Positions 33,567 through 44,123 of a DNA stretch of 64,000 bases are shown here, piece after piece. The stretch covers positions 21,678,278 to 21,742,277 of the forward strand of contig OY783194.1 in NCBI GenBank assembly GCA_963678675.1. Reading direction: 5' to 3'. A program made the position numbers and the translations under genes. Each line of letters opens with the position of its first letter. The stretch's first letter is position 1. Source of the stretch: Xiphydria camelus. Taxonomy: Eukaryota; Arthropoda; Insecta; Hymenoptera; Xiphydriidae. The notes under the pieces were generated by a model. It worked only from the letters and a program-made list of their open reading frames with translations. It was not told the origin of the DNA and searched no databases.

Positions 33567-34257
33567 AATGTCTCGCCGTAAGGATTCTATTACGGCGCTA
33601 GGGCAGGTACCGTCAACGGGGCAGGTACGGCCCTTTGGGCTCGCGAAGATGTGTCTGTTTTTACAAACTTAGGAGAAATTATTATTCAATCATAGATTTC
33701 AAATTTTAACAGAATATTCATAAAGAACACCTGCAGATACTACGGAGCCATTTTCCAAACAATCTAAAACTTTCTTTAATAAAAAAATGGAATTTGGGAG
33801 AGATATTTCAAATTGACATTTCGACTACTGTGCCTTTAAAGACCCGGTTGGCACAGGGAGCCAAGAATTTGCAAAATCAGAAACAGGACAGCGCAAGACA
33901 CATTTTTGATGTATAACGGCTGAACTTTCCTAGTTGTGCTACCTGGGTATATGTTGCGTATTCTAGAGTCGGCAAACCAGGCAATCTCTATATCTGCACA
34001 GACAATCCCAGATAACATACGAGCATACTAATAATAATATAAGAGTGAACAACTGTAGTAAAGTTAGAAACCTCCTTCGAAGTTCCTCGACATCTAGCAT
34101 GTTGTACGAAAAGGTTGTGATTCAATTTATCGCATACGTATGCAGAAATATTTGTCTCAACATAAGCGTGTATTTTCATTAGAAAGTCTTGGAACATACA
34201 TTTTGACGTGCAGAAGCCTACTACTAGTTTTCTACAGTACATGGTTACTTTTTATAG
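33567..34257. other. Spacer without genes
   Basis: Only short meaningless frames. ATCCCAGATAACATACGAG near 34006 matches the complement of a stretch near 48055, so it is part of a dispersed repeat. Confidence 0.4.
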
Positions 34258-34675
34258 CTACTTTTGTATCGAGTAAACGCTTCAGGAGCATATCATAAAT
34301 TTCCTACTGTATTGTAGAAATATACTACTAGTTTACTACTGTAATCGGTAACGTACTGTAATTATTTGTATGCTCAGTAAACGCTTCAGGAGTATGCTAC
34401 AAGTTGCCTACTGTAGTGCAGAATCCTACTACTAGATTGCTACTGTAGACGGTAACGTACTATAATTGCTTGTATACTCAGTAAACGCTTCATAAGTATG
34501 CTACAAGTTTCCTACTGCAGTGCAGAATCCTACTACTAGATTGCTACTGTAGACGGTAACGTACTATAATTGCTTGTATACTCAGTAAACGCTTCAGAAG
34601 TATGCTACAAGCTTCCTACTGTAGTGCTGAATCCTACTACTAGATTGCTACTGTAGATGGTAACGTACCAAAATT
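34258..34675. repeat. Four tandem 104-bp units
   Basis: The landmark AGTAAACGCTTCA occurs at about 34272, 34376, 34480 and 34584, exactly 104 bp apart. The last three units are almost identical and the first is more diverged. Each unit includes CCTACTACTAG and GGTAACGTAC blocks. Confidence 0.85.
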
Positions 34676-34834
34676 GTAGTATAATGATCTATCTTGAATT
34701 TTTAATAGGAAGCACTGGCAGTTACACGTACATTAAATTTTAAGTACACACTGTGTAGGTACCTGAAATTCAATAAATGTATATTGAAAGTTTAATTCGC
34801 ACAAGTATGTCTTTCGATGTCTTTCATTAAACTA

Positions 34835-36121
34835 TTAGGTTGTCCCATAAGTTCCTTCCTTTTTTTTTTGATGCGAAATGAATACACGATATTTGTTGTT
34901 TAAGGTTGATTTATTGTGTTATATATGAACCGTTCTGCTCTATTACCTTCTTCCATCTCTCAGGAAGCCTCATTATGCCCCTTTTCCAAAATTGTTAAGG
35001 CTTACTTGCAAAATATTCATCAAGGTACGTTTTTATTTCGTTTACGGATTTGAAACATTTACCATGGAGATAATTTTTTAACGAGAAAAACAAGTAATAA
35101 TCGGATGGAGCAAGGTCTGGGGAGTACGGAGGATGGGGTAGAACGTCCCAATCAAACTGCAATAGTTTTTGTCTTACGGCCAATGCAACCTGCGGTCTTG
35201 CGTTGTCGTGATGAAAAATGACGCCTGGTCGATTCACCAATTCTGGCCGTTTTTCTGCTATGGCGGCTTTCAACTGATCGAGTTGATTGCAATACTTGTC
35301 AGTATTGATCGTTTCACCTTGAGGAAGGAGCTCATAGTAAACTACACCTTTCCAGTCCGACCAAATGCACAAAAGAACTTTCTTCGGATGAAGTCCAGGC
35401 TTCGAAACAGTTGAAGGTGTATTTGCCTTAGACCAAGTGCGTTTTCGATACAAATTTTCATATAAAATCCAAGTCTCGTCTCCAGTGACAAGACTCTTTA
35501 AGAAAGGATTTCTTTCATGTCGCTGAAGAAGCAAATCGCACGTAGAGATGCATTCCATAAGGTTGCTTTCCGTCAATAGGTGTGGAACCCAAACTTCAGA
35601 CTTATTCACATATCCCATCTTGATTAAATGCTTATGTACCGTTGTCCTGGGAATGTTGGTGGCATCCACTATCTCGCGCACACTATATCGCGGATTTTCA
35701 GCGAGCATACTCTTGATAAGGTCCGTATCCGTTGTTGCTGGGCGGCCGCTGCGGTCTTCATCTTTCAAGTCGAAATTGCCAGCTCTAAATTTTTGAAACC
35801 AACTACGGACGGTTTTACTAGTCGTACTACCATCCCCGTAAACGGTGCAAATCTCGTCTGCAGTGCCTTTTACACTATTGTCTTTTTTAAAGCAATGAAG
35901 CATAACATGCCGCAAATGCTTTTTTTGACTATCCATATTGAATGGTGTAGAACAAAATCTTAAAGGGACTTTGTCACTAACGAAACGTACGGTAAAAGAG
36001 CTCTGGAGCGACTGAAATCGATCCCATAAACAGCTTAAAGATAAGCCCGCGTGTTTATATAAACATAGCCGGCCGGAGTCATTCATAGCGTGGCGCGGAA
36101 AGAACTTATGGGACACCCTAA
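34835..36121 (-). mobile_element. mariner element, 1,287 bp, almost complete
   Basis: The ends read inward TTAGGTTGTCCCATAAGTTC (left) and TTAGGGTGTCCCATAAGTTC (right), flanked by TA (34833-34834, 36122-36123). The length is normal for a full mariner. One transposase gene fills it. Confidence 0.92.
34995..35936 (-). pseudogene. mariner transposase ending at one premature stop
   Basis: The start is the ATG at 35936 (MDSQKKHLRHVM), not the upstream Met, since mariner proteins begin with this helical block. The paired helix-turn-helix DNA-binding region occupies residues 1-110, WVPHLLTE about 116-123, and the catalytic triad D153 (VTGDETW), D244 (FHHDNARPQ) and D279 (SPDLAPSDYY) shows the D,D34D spacing. 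A TAA ends the frame after residue 313. The same frame then continues for 27 more codons (34994-34911) with the normal C-terminal mariner sequence, for a full length of about 341. Only this nonsense codon separates it from an intact gene. Confidence 0.92.
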
Positions 36122-36659
36122 TATAAACAATGTTCCATACTAATTTTAATTTATTAAAATGATTCTCAGTTGTTTAACCTTCCATTAGTCGCGCGGGTTT
36201 TGGTAACACCTTTAGTCGCGTTGTATCCCACAGATACATATGATAAATATAATATCTTTAACCCTACGTTAGGCGCGCCCCTTTTTGTAACATGGTTAGG
36301 CGCGCGGGCTACAAATGTAGACCAATTTGAATTATGAAATAAAATTAAATTGTAACTTTTTGGAGCTGGTTTATTCATGAGGTATACTCAGTAAGATGTA
36401 CTAAATTATAAAAAATAAAAATTGCTTGTTTTAACATTTAAATATATTGTTAAAAGTGCATAAAATCTAATGAAGACGTTTTCGTGCCTTATTTCGCAAG
36501 CATCTCGTATTTAATACTAAAAAATAAGTATATATTTATCTTTAAGAACAAGACTTCACATTCTCAAAACAACACAATACAGACTCTGAAATAAGCCGAA
36601 AAAACAACGAAAACGATAAAAAATGGCGGAGTTCTGGACCCCCGAACATAACGATATTT

Positions 36660-38450
36660 TTAGTCCGTCAAGCATGCCGTGCAGATATCCCTCATATGTT
36701 CTTTGCACGCATATCTTCCGCATCGCAAACAACTTTTACGTGTAGATTTCTCACGTTTCCTGGGACAAATATGACAGCGTCCAACAAAGGTTTCTGGTCT
36801 ATTAGGGAGGGGGGGTGGTACATCCGGAACATTTAGAAGAACTCGTGCTCGTCGGCGCATTTCCGCTGGAAGTGATGGAATCGTTGATCGAAACTCAATG
36901 AGGGGTCGAATCAGATCCCATGCACAATTTTGAAGAAAGTCGGACCGTACAATTTTTTCATAGGGGTGATTTGCCTTATAGACGCATAAAGCATTTATAC
37001 CGGATATATTGATTAAATCGTAGAATATCACCATTGGCCAACGGCATGTATTTCTTGCCACGTTATAATTTTGACACAACTGGTCCACTAGATCTACTCC
37101 AATTTTTGTACGGTTATAATCCGTTATTATTACTGGTTTGGTCGTTTCCTCGTCGATTGCATTGTCGTAGTGCATGGATGATAATAAAATCATAGACCTG
37201 TTTTTTTTCGGGCAATAGGATACTATAGTGCAATCCTCCTGAAAACCAAACACGGACGACATTGGCTCTCGGTTTTTGTTTGGTAAGAATTGTGGAGGAA
37301 TCTCCTTCTTATTTTTTCGTAGAGTCCCGATGTAGGTGAGTTTTTTCTCTCTCAACAATTTTGTTACCAACGAAAAGCTGGTAAACCAGTTGTCTCCCGT
37401 GATATTGCGACTGGTGCCTTCCACTGGATGTACTAATCTGAGTACAATATCTTGAGCGGAATTACTTTGATTATACGGACCCTGTGGTTGTATTCCAACA
37501 TAGGTTTCTAAGTTGAACGTATATGATGTCTTCGCATCAACCAATGCAAACACCTTGATGCCATATTTTGCCGGCTTCGATGGAATATACTGTTTAAATC
37601 CACAGCGTCCTCTGAAAGCCAACAGCTGCTCGTCAACGGTGAGGTACTCACTGGCAATAAAATTATTTTGGTAATTGGCCAAGAATGTTTCGAAAAGTTC
37701 TCGAATCGGTGCCAACTTATCCATTTCTCTCCTTTCATTTCTCGTCCTTACGTCGTCAAATCTCAAACATCTTATTAGAAATCGAAATCTCTTTTCACTC
37801 ATCGCCAAATAGCATGCTTCGATTCCATTTCCCTTGGAATTATCCCAAATTTTTCGCAGGTGCTTTCGTGAACTCCTAAAAGTTCCAATCAAAATGAGAA
37901 TTCCAATGAAAGCAGCAAGTTCTCTTTCATCGGTTTGTCTGGCGTCCCTGAATCTTTCAAATTTGATTCTGACTTCATCAATATATATATTTGTGGAAAC
38001 AGTAATCATTCTTATGACCGTGTCATCTACAAATAGCCTCAGGCAATCAATTTCACTTCTGGCATTTCGTGTATTACCTTTTGTTCCAGGCAGCAATTTT
38101 ATTATGTTCTGTGATCGGGTACGTACTTGAACATTAGCCCTATTCTTCTTCCATTTGGTTATCTTGTCTTTCCCCCAGTAATATCGTTCAGGGCCCTCCT
38201 CTTCAAAATCAGACTCACTTTCAGAACTATCTTGATTGTCCTCCGATACTTCTTGCTCAGACTCTGTGTTATGTTGGTCACTTTCTAAAATTACATCCTC
38301 TTCTCTTTCGTCCAAATCTTCCTCGTCGATAGGACTTTCCTCTCCACTCGATATTTCACTCAACCACTGTAACCACTTTTCAGGATCCCTGCTTTGCTCT
38401 ACACGCCTTCTTTTCGGGTCTGTAGAGGGTCCCGGGATGGAACTGTCCAT
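36660..38450 (-). CDS. piggyBac transposase A, apparently intact
   Basis: 596 residues with no disruption. A strongly acidic N-terminal 90 residues precede GKDKITKWKK. The DDD catalytic core has D273 (LTVDEQLLAFRGRCGF), D353 (NITGDNWFTSF) and D453 (YNRTKIGVDLVDQL), the three positions of the piggyBac triad. The C terminus is a cysteine-rich domain (CHICPRKREKSTRKSCLRC, then CTACL), used by piggyBac transposases to bind terminal DNA. The gene ends about 400 bp from the left element end, and its 5' leader contains a duplicated segment (38562-38836). Intact frame plus perfect ends make it a candidate active copy. Confidence 0.93.
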   Translation of the reverse strand: MDSSIPGPSTDPKRRRVEQSRDPEKWLQWLSEISSGEESPIDEEDLDEREEDVILESDQHNTESEQEVSEDNQDSSESESDFEEEGPERYYWGKDKITKWKKNRANVQVRTRSQNIIKLLPGTKGNTRNARSEIDCLRLFVDDTVIRMITVSTNIYIDEVRIKFERFRDARQTDERELAAFIGILILIGTFRSSRKHLRKIWDNSKGNGIEACYLAMSEKRFRFLIRCLRFDDVRTRNERREMDKLAPIRELFETFLANYQNNFIASEYLTVDEQLLAFRGRCGFKQYIPSKPAKYGIKVFALVDAKTSYTFNLETYVGIQPQGPYNQSNSAQDIVLRLVHPVEGTSRNITGDNWFTSFSLVTKLLREKKLTYIGTLRKNKKEIPPQFLPNKNREPMSSVFGFQEDCTIVSYCPKKNRSMILLSSMHYDNAIDEETTKPVIITDYNRTKIGVDLVDQLCQNYNVARNTCRWPMVIFYDLINISGINALCVYKANHPYEKIVRSDFLQNCAWDLIRPLIEFRSTIPSLPAEMRRRARVLLNVPDVPPPLPNRPETFVGRCHICPRKREKSTRKSCLRCGRYACKEHMRDICTACLTD

Positions 38451-38561
38451 TTTATTTTTGAAATAAAATAAAATTTATTAATTAAAATAAATGAAATATA
38501 AAATACACGATATAAGACGATATCCGAGGAACTCCGCACCCGCTGCGGTTCACAGATGAAC

Positions 38562-38836
38562 TGCCTTCCTCTCGTGACACACGCATAGCCTGGGATCACC
38601 TGTCATCACCTTATCTCTCAAAATTTCAGCAGTGGAACCTTTTATTTATAAAAGGTTCTCACTCTAACTGCAACGCATAGATTTCTAACGCACTCCTACT
38701 ACAAACGCACTGCCTTCCTCTCGCGACACACGCATCGCCTGAGATGACCTGTCATCACCCCATCTCTCCAACTTTCAACAGTGGAGCCCCTTATTTATAA
38801 AAGGCTCTCACTCCAACTGCAACGCATAGATTTCTA
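38562..38836. repeat. Tandem duplication upstream of transposase A
   Basis: CTGCCTTCCTCTCG and about 125 following bases occur at 38561 and 38708 (period about 147 bp). Both copies hold CTTTTATTTATAAAAGG or a close variant. It sits just upstream of the transposase start, so it may affect the promoter. Confidence 0.7.
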
Positions 38837-39372
38837 ATATTTACTTTTACTTCTCTATCAGAGATCCGTACTCCAACTGTACCGCATGACTTTATATTTA
38901 CTCTTACAAGTCCTTCATTTTGTTTTCAGTAGTTTTTTTGTAATTTATTTAATTGCTATATATACGTACTACTAATTAACAAAATAATACTCACTCAAGT
39001 TAGTAGATCCTAACGAAATCCAAAATTTCTACTATCCGAAAAATGTTACGTAGCTAGGCGCGCGGGCTACAATTGTAGACCAGACGACTTTGAGCACAAA
39101 AACAGACAACTACCACTCACTTCAAATGTGTGGAAACACACGAATCGGACAGAGTGATGTATTTTTAACAGCTATTGAGAAGGGCGCTAGGGTCTGATTA
39201 ATTTTCTGAGATTTATTACTATTCGAAGAAGCGTGGGCTACAATTGTAGCCCGCGCGCCTAACGTAGGGTTAATCAAAAAAATCAATGTAATATTTAACA
39301 AATAGTTTCTATTTATGTAATTTAATAAAATACATCATAAGAAAACAAAAACAAAGTAAAATTATGTGAACG

Positions 39373-40956
39373 TTAATCAGAATATTCATCAATCCCGTCA
39401 TCTGTATTCAGACATTTTTCGCATATTGTTCTAGCGTGGAATTTCAAACACAAGTGCGTGTTACATTTTTGACAGTTATATGCAGAAAAAGAATTTTTTT
39501 TATTAAGGTCGTAGCATGGTTGATATCTTTTTCTTTTCTTGGCAGCTCTCGAGAAGCCAGCTTCCGGTGGAATTTCGCTTGCTTCCTGATCTGCTTCGGG
39601 CTGCTTGTACTTCTCTAACATCGTCTTGATATCTCTTGGTAAATTTGTTAACTGCGCTCTTTTTTTCAATTGATCATCTAATAATTGTAGCCCCAAATTT
39701 TTTAGATAATCTCGTCGGGTGCAAAATTCGTTTTTATTGCCCAAAAAAATCACCCGAGAATTGACCCCTGCTATATTTAGCAGGTGAAAGAAAATCACCA
39801 TGGGCCATCTTTTGGTAGATCTGCTGACATTATACGTAGCACAAAGCTTATCAAGAACATCAACGCCTGACTTTGTAGCGTTGTAAAATTGAATTATTTC
39901 TGGCTTTTTTTCCAAATCCGCTGCAACATTTTTGGAGCCAATATGCAAGCTTGACAAAAGAACAACCGTTTTTCCTTTTCTTGGGACGTACGAAACTAAA
40001 GTTTCATTTCTTGCATATCCAAAAATACTTTCATATTGATTACGTCCGTTGGGTGATATGAATGTAGCCGGAATTTCTCTTTTATTCTTACGAATCGTTC
40101 CTACGTAAGAAAGTTTTTTAGTTTCTAATTTTCTAACTAGTTCCAAGCTCGTAAACCAATTGTCTGCTGTTATGTTGCGACCAGATTTTAAAATTGGCTC
40201 GGATAATCTCATGACTACATCTGCAGGAGAATTGCTTTGTCTGAATGGTCCCTCCGGCTGTTGACCACAATAAATTTCCATATTTGCTTCATAAAATAAT
40301 TTAGCATCGCTTAGACAGAAAATTTTTATGCCATATTTATTTGGCTTGGAAGGTATATACTGCCGGAAGCCACATCTTCCCCGAAACGCGGGCAGCATTT
40401 CATCTATTGTGACATTCTGTCCAAGATGATAATGAGTTTTGCAGTTTGCAATAAAGGAGGTAAATAGTTCTCTGACTGCTGCTAATTTATCAGTCGTACG
40501 TCGTATTTCTCTTGTTTGTTTATTATCGAATCTCAAACATCTTAATAAAAACCTAAAACGTTTCTCAGACATGACCATTCTAAAGATATCAATTCCTAAT
40601 CCATTTGATACCCAAAAATCAGCTAAATTCCGATGACCGCCTCGAAATACACCAGCTAGATACAGCAGTCCTAAAAACGCTTTTATTTCAATAACATCTG
40701 TTGGCAAACAATCTCTAACTCTTTGGAACTTTGCTTTTAGAGTATCTATATACTGATTTGTGTATTCAGCAAGCATAGTGAGAATATTCTCACTAAAAAA
40801 TAGGTCCCAACAGTCTATTTCTGTTTTTGCATCTAATGCACTTTGACCAACAACGCCCGGTAATCTCGCCATGATATTATGTGGTCTCATTCGAGTTGGC
40901 TTGGCAGGAATTTTGTCCCACCGAGTCCCATCTTTACCTAAGATAAACAACTTCAT
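39373..40956 (-). pseudogene. piggyBac transposase B, main body
   Basis: 527 residues, open throughout. It starts at GKDGTRWDK, which corresponds to residue 78 of transposase C. Triad D185 (NVTIDEMLPAFRG), D265 (NITADNWFTSL) and D366 (YNATKSGVDVLDKL). The C-terminal cysteine-rich domain is present (CQKC, HLCLKFHARTICEKC). The normal acidic N terminus is at 41517-41326 (MSKNRPEGIDELNRV and on) but is cut off by a one-base shift near 41325 and by a 305-bp MITE (40968-41272). Splice-like signals flank the MITE (GTGAGT/GTGAAT before, TATCTTAG after), so removal as an intron cannot be excluded. As read directly, the gene is broken at its N terminus. Confidence 0.85.
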
Positions 40957-40967
40957 GTAACATAATA

Positions 40968-41272
40968 TCCCCTTACTGCATGATTTTTTATATCTTCAAA
41001 AGAAAAATTCCTGTAGGTTAATTTTGACTTTTTATAGAAGAAAATAACACTAAAAAACTATTTTTTACAAAAATTAATATTTATTTTCGATTGGCTGTCA
41101 AACTATTTATTTCCCAGAAATGAAGTTTCATTTAGTAGGTAATGCAGATTTCATGTAAAATAAATGTAAATGGACAGATATTTGTGGTTAAATTTAGGCT
41201 ATTGTTCAATAGATGGTGCAAACAATCAAAATATTTCATATGCCATATATGGCACACCATGCAGTAAGGGGA
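40968..41272. mobile_element. TA-flanked MITE, 305 bp, inside transposase B
   Basis: Ends TCCCCTTACTGCATG are inverted copies flanked by TA (40966-40967, 41273-41274). It separates the N-terminal and main parts of the piggyBac B gene. Confidence 0.8.
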
Positions 41273-42006
41273 TATACGTAAAAGACAAATTATATTCACT
41301 CACTAAGAAAACAGTTTTCCTGCTGTTATTCCTCAGATTCATTATCGCTGACCTCATGGTCCGTTTCAGAATCTGTTGACCTGGTTTCTACGTAGTCCTG
41401 TGTCTCAGAATCGTCAGACTCGTCTAAATCATCTTTAGGATCCTGATAAATTTCTTGTACGTCGGAATAAGTCACACGATTTAGTTCATCAATGCCCTCC
41501 GGACGATTTTTACTCATTTTTATTACTGATATAGACTAAATTATTAGTCAAATAAACACTAAAGGCACGAAAATCAACTACACGCAGCTTAACGTACGTT
41601 TCTCACCAAGACCAAACTTACGACTGAGGCGGACCGACAGTTACGAGAATAGTCGCATTGTATCTCTCAAGTACAAATTCGTGCGCCCGTGCGGTTTTAT
41701 TTACATTGTAATCTTCCAGGTAAAGATCTGGTCTTATAAGCTTAGGACAGTGTTAAATATAAGTTACCTAAGGACTACTACAAACGATAAAATTGTAACG
41801 TTATTCTGTTTTGAGAAATCTGTATAAATAACGTGCATGTATCTGTCAGGTACATGCGCGACTAACGGAAGGTTAATTAAACTCGAACGCAAGCTTTGCA
41901 AAGAAAATAGATTATATGGATAGCAGGTAGAAATGCTTAGCAAATTCACTGAACAACGGTAAATTAGCTTTTTTAGTAAAATAGAACATTACATGATCAC
42001 ATTAAT

Positions 42007-43606
42007 TTAGAGTAATAAAGAATAATAACGTTTTGCAGCCCGGGCTTCGTCGACGTCGTCACAACTGGCCACCCTTTTGTTATTGCTGAGTCGATTTTTA
42101 TGCATGTAAACGCGTTGACATGCATTTTTTATAGAAATTTGTATCCCTTTTTTAAATTCCTCATATGTGACTCCTTCTAGGGATTTTATGTTCCTCAGTG
42201 CAGCTGCAAAATAAGATATTTGAAAAACTGTTCATAATAATTGAAGGGTTTCTTTCAAAAACAACATTTGTCAAAAAACGCCAATCCCTGTAGTATTGGT
42301 AATAATGCCTACTCTTTCATTATATTATAATGAAAAATTAATTATTATGAAATTATATTATAATGAAAGAGTAGGCACCACTACACGGCTAGATACAACG
42401 AAAGAGTAGGCATTATTACCAATACTATAGGGATTGGCGTTTTTGACAAATGTTGTTTTTGAAAGAACCCCTTCAATTACAATTAGAAATATACATTTTT
42501 TTGTTTCTTACCAAAAAAGATGATACTCATGTTAAAGTTTCTGAATCGAACTTTATGCTCATTCTTTTTCGATGCCTTCCAAGTGATATGTGTTGCGATG
42601 AAACAGTTCGTGAGACTCGCTTGGAAAAATTCCTTAAGGATCGTAGTTACAGTTCCTCCTCCTTTCTCTTGAAGATATTCTTGCTAAAGAAAGAATACGA
42701 ACAAATATATTACGTTTTATACATAATTGGAAAGAAATGGTCTTCAAAACGAGAATCATTGACATAAATATGTAACTACATATAATACAAACCAAAATAT
42801 GTAGCTGCTCCTTATCCTGCTCCAAAGGATCGAAATCTTTTCTAGTTGCTATCGGCAAATTTAAAGTTGCAACCAATGCTGCCAATTTTTTTTTTGATCT
42901 TTGCCTCTTTTCGATTGCATCTACTTTATTGCTTATTTTCCTGAAACAATTCAATTATTTATTGGACTTCCTTGCAAACTTTGTTACTTTTACTCTTTAA
43001 ATAAAAAAAATATTTTAATTCTAAAAATCAAAAGAATGAAGGGACAGATGGAAATTATAAGTGTACGATTATTGAAATTGGTGACACGTACTTTACTATT
43101 GTCAGAATTTCCTGCAATACTTCATCACGAGATGCTGCTTGTCCCGTACTTCCAGTATCTTTTCCATCCTCTTCGCCACGATGTGATTCAGCCGTATTTC
43201 CATCTGTAATAAAAATTACGATTATGCCACAACGATAACTTTGTGAAATGTCATCTGTTGTACCAAGCTTGAGAATTTTATAGTTCAAGATATGAAAAAA
43301 GCGTTTGTTATTCGATTTAGGAAAAAATTGTTTAAAGCTTTGCAATAATAAGAAACGTTTTACCTACCGTTTTTACTATTATTGGTTGAAATTATTAGAA
43401 TTGTCTATAATTTCATCCACCTCGACGGAAAAATTAATATTATTATGTACCGCAACGTTAATATGCACTGATGTCGGATGTACTGGTTCTTCGCACTTAA
43501 ATTTAGGCAATCTCGCTCTTTCTACGTCGATCTGCGCCAGTAGAGCATTAATTGCAGTGCGACGTCGATTACGCTTTTGTGCAGTCCACAATATTGTTTT
43601 TAGTAG
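42007..43606 (-). CDS. DUF4806-type protein gene, multi-exon
   Basis: Four exons splice in frame: 43203-43092 (acceptor TTTTTATTACAG, donor GTACGT), 42940-42793 (acceptor TTGTTTCAG, weak donor GTTTGT), 42683-42512 (acceptor TTCTTTCTTTAG, donor GTAAGA) and 42203-42007 (acceptor TTATTTTGCAG). Together they encode VDAIEKRQRSKKK, LPIATRKDFDPLEQD, EYLQEKGGGTVTTILKEFF and a C-terminal helix-rich tail (EGVTYEEFKKGIQISIKN), the DUF4806 pattern. A further exon lies upstream (43591-43368, WTAQKRNRRRTAINALLAQI), but its frame is one base off the next exon and its 5' end falls in a palindrome, so the N terminus may be damaged. The role is unknown. An analogous protein is encoded at 8.6-10.1 kb beside the EnSpm-like transposase. 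Confidence 0.62.
42240..42480. mobile_element. Palindromic fold-back element in the last intron
   Basis: TTGAAGGGTTTCTTTCAAAA at 42241 and its complement at about 42455-42476 bound a near-perfect palindrome of about 80-base arms that also share GTAATAATGCCTACTCTTTC. It lies between the third and fourth DUF4806 exons, so it would be spliced out. Confidence 0.75.
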
Positions 43607-43872
43607 TTGAATAAATTTACGTATATAAAAATTGTGGCTGATTAACTAGTAATAATTAAGCGTTTGATTAATTGATAATTTCTGTGAATCTATTTATGTA
43701 CCTATTACAATTAATATTATAAAATAAGTTGAATACAATATTGATTGTAATACATAAATAGATTCACAGAAATTATCAATTAATCAAACGCTTAATTATT
43801 ACTAGTTAATCAGGCACAATTTTAACATACGTAAATTTATTCAACTATAAGTACTAAAAATAATACTGTGGA
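43587..43872. repeat. Palindrome at the 5' side of the DUF4806-type gene
   Basis: Arms of about 130 bases, centred near 43730, share for example GATTCACAGAAATTATCAAT. The left arm overlaps the start of the first recognisable exon, so the palindrome either inserted there or arose by an inverted duplication of that edge. Confidence 0.75.
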
Positions 43873-44119
43873 CTTATAAACCGTGATGCCTTCGGACGTA
43901 GCGTTGTTAGCGACTGTCTCGCAGAAGTCTGGAATCGAACTCTCGCATCGTGCGCCTTCCTGACCGAGACGTAGGTACTCGCAGGTAGCGAGGGTAAACG
44001 GGACTTCTGGAAATGCCCGAAATAAGTAGATACGAAGTACTCGGTCATTCCGGAGGCACTGACTCGTCATGCACCTCTCTAGCCGAGGCGCAACACCTCC
44101 CTCCCTGAGCCTGTTGCGG
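43873..44119. other. Spacer with a tRNA-like B box
   Basis: On the minus strand GAGAGTTCGATTCCAGAC (about 43928-43945) resembles a Pol III B box and nearby GTCTCGGTCAGGAAGGCGCA resembles SINE-type tRNA relatives. No full cloverleaf could be drawn. Confidence 0.25.
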
Positions 44120-44123
44120 TTAA

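Larger units (their letters stand above)
36262..39269 (-). mobile_element. piggyBac element A, 3.0 kb, nested in element B
   Basis: Perfect inverted ends CCCTACGTTAGGCGCGC flanked by TTAA (36258-36261, 39270-39273). Subterminal sites GGCGCGCGGGCTACAA recur at about 36300, 39057 and, as a palindrome, near 39235. One intact transposase gene. It must be younger than element B, into which it inserted. Confidence 0.92.
36178..41872 (-). mobile_element. piggyBac element B, interrupted by piggyBac element A
   Basis: The outer ends read inward CCTTCCATTAGTCGCGC (left) and CCTTCCGTTAGTCGCGC (right), flanked by TTAA (36174-36177 and 41873-41876). Without the 3-kb insertion it would be about 2.7 kb, a normal piggyBac length. 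Its transposase is at 39373-40956, with the acidic N-terminal segment at 41326-41517. Confidence 0.85.

Noticed and set aside
34258..34675. CRISPR-like array
   Set aside because: Units are 104 bp and contiguous without unique spacers; this is a tandem repeat in a eukaryotic genome.
43837..44070. 77-residue minus-strand frame
   Set aside because: It overlaps tRNA-like repeat and the edge of a palindrome; no similarity recognised.
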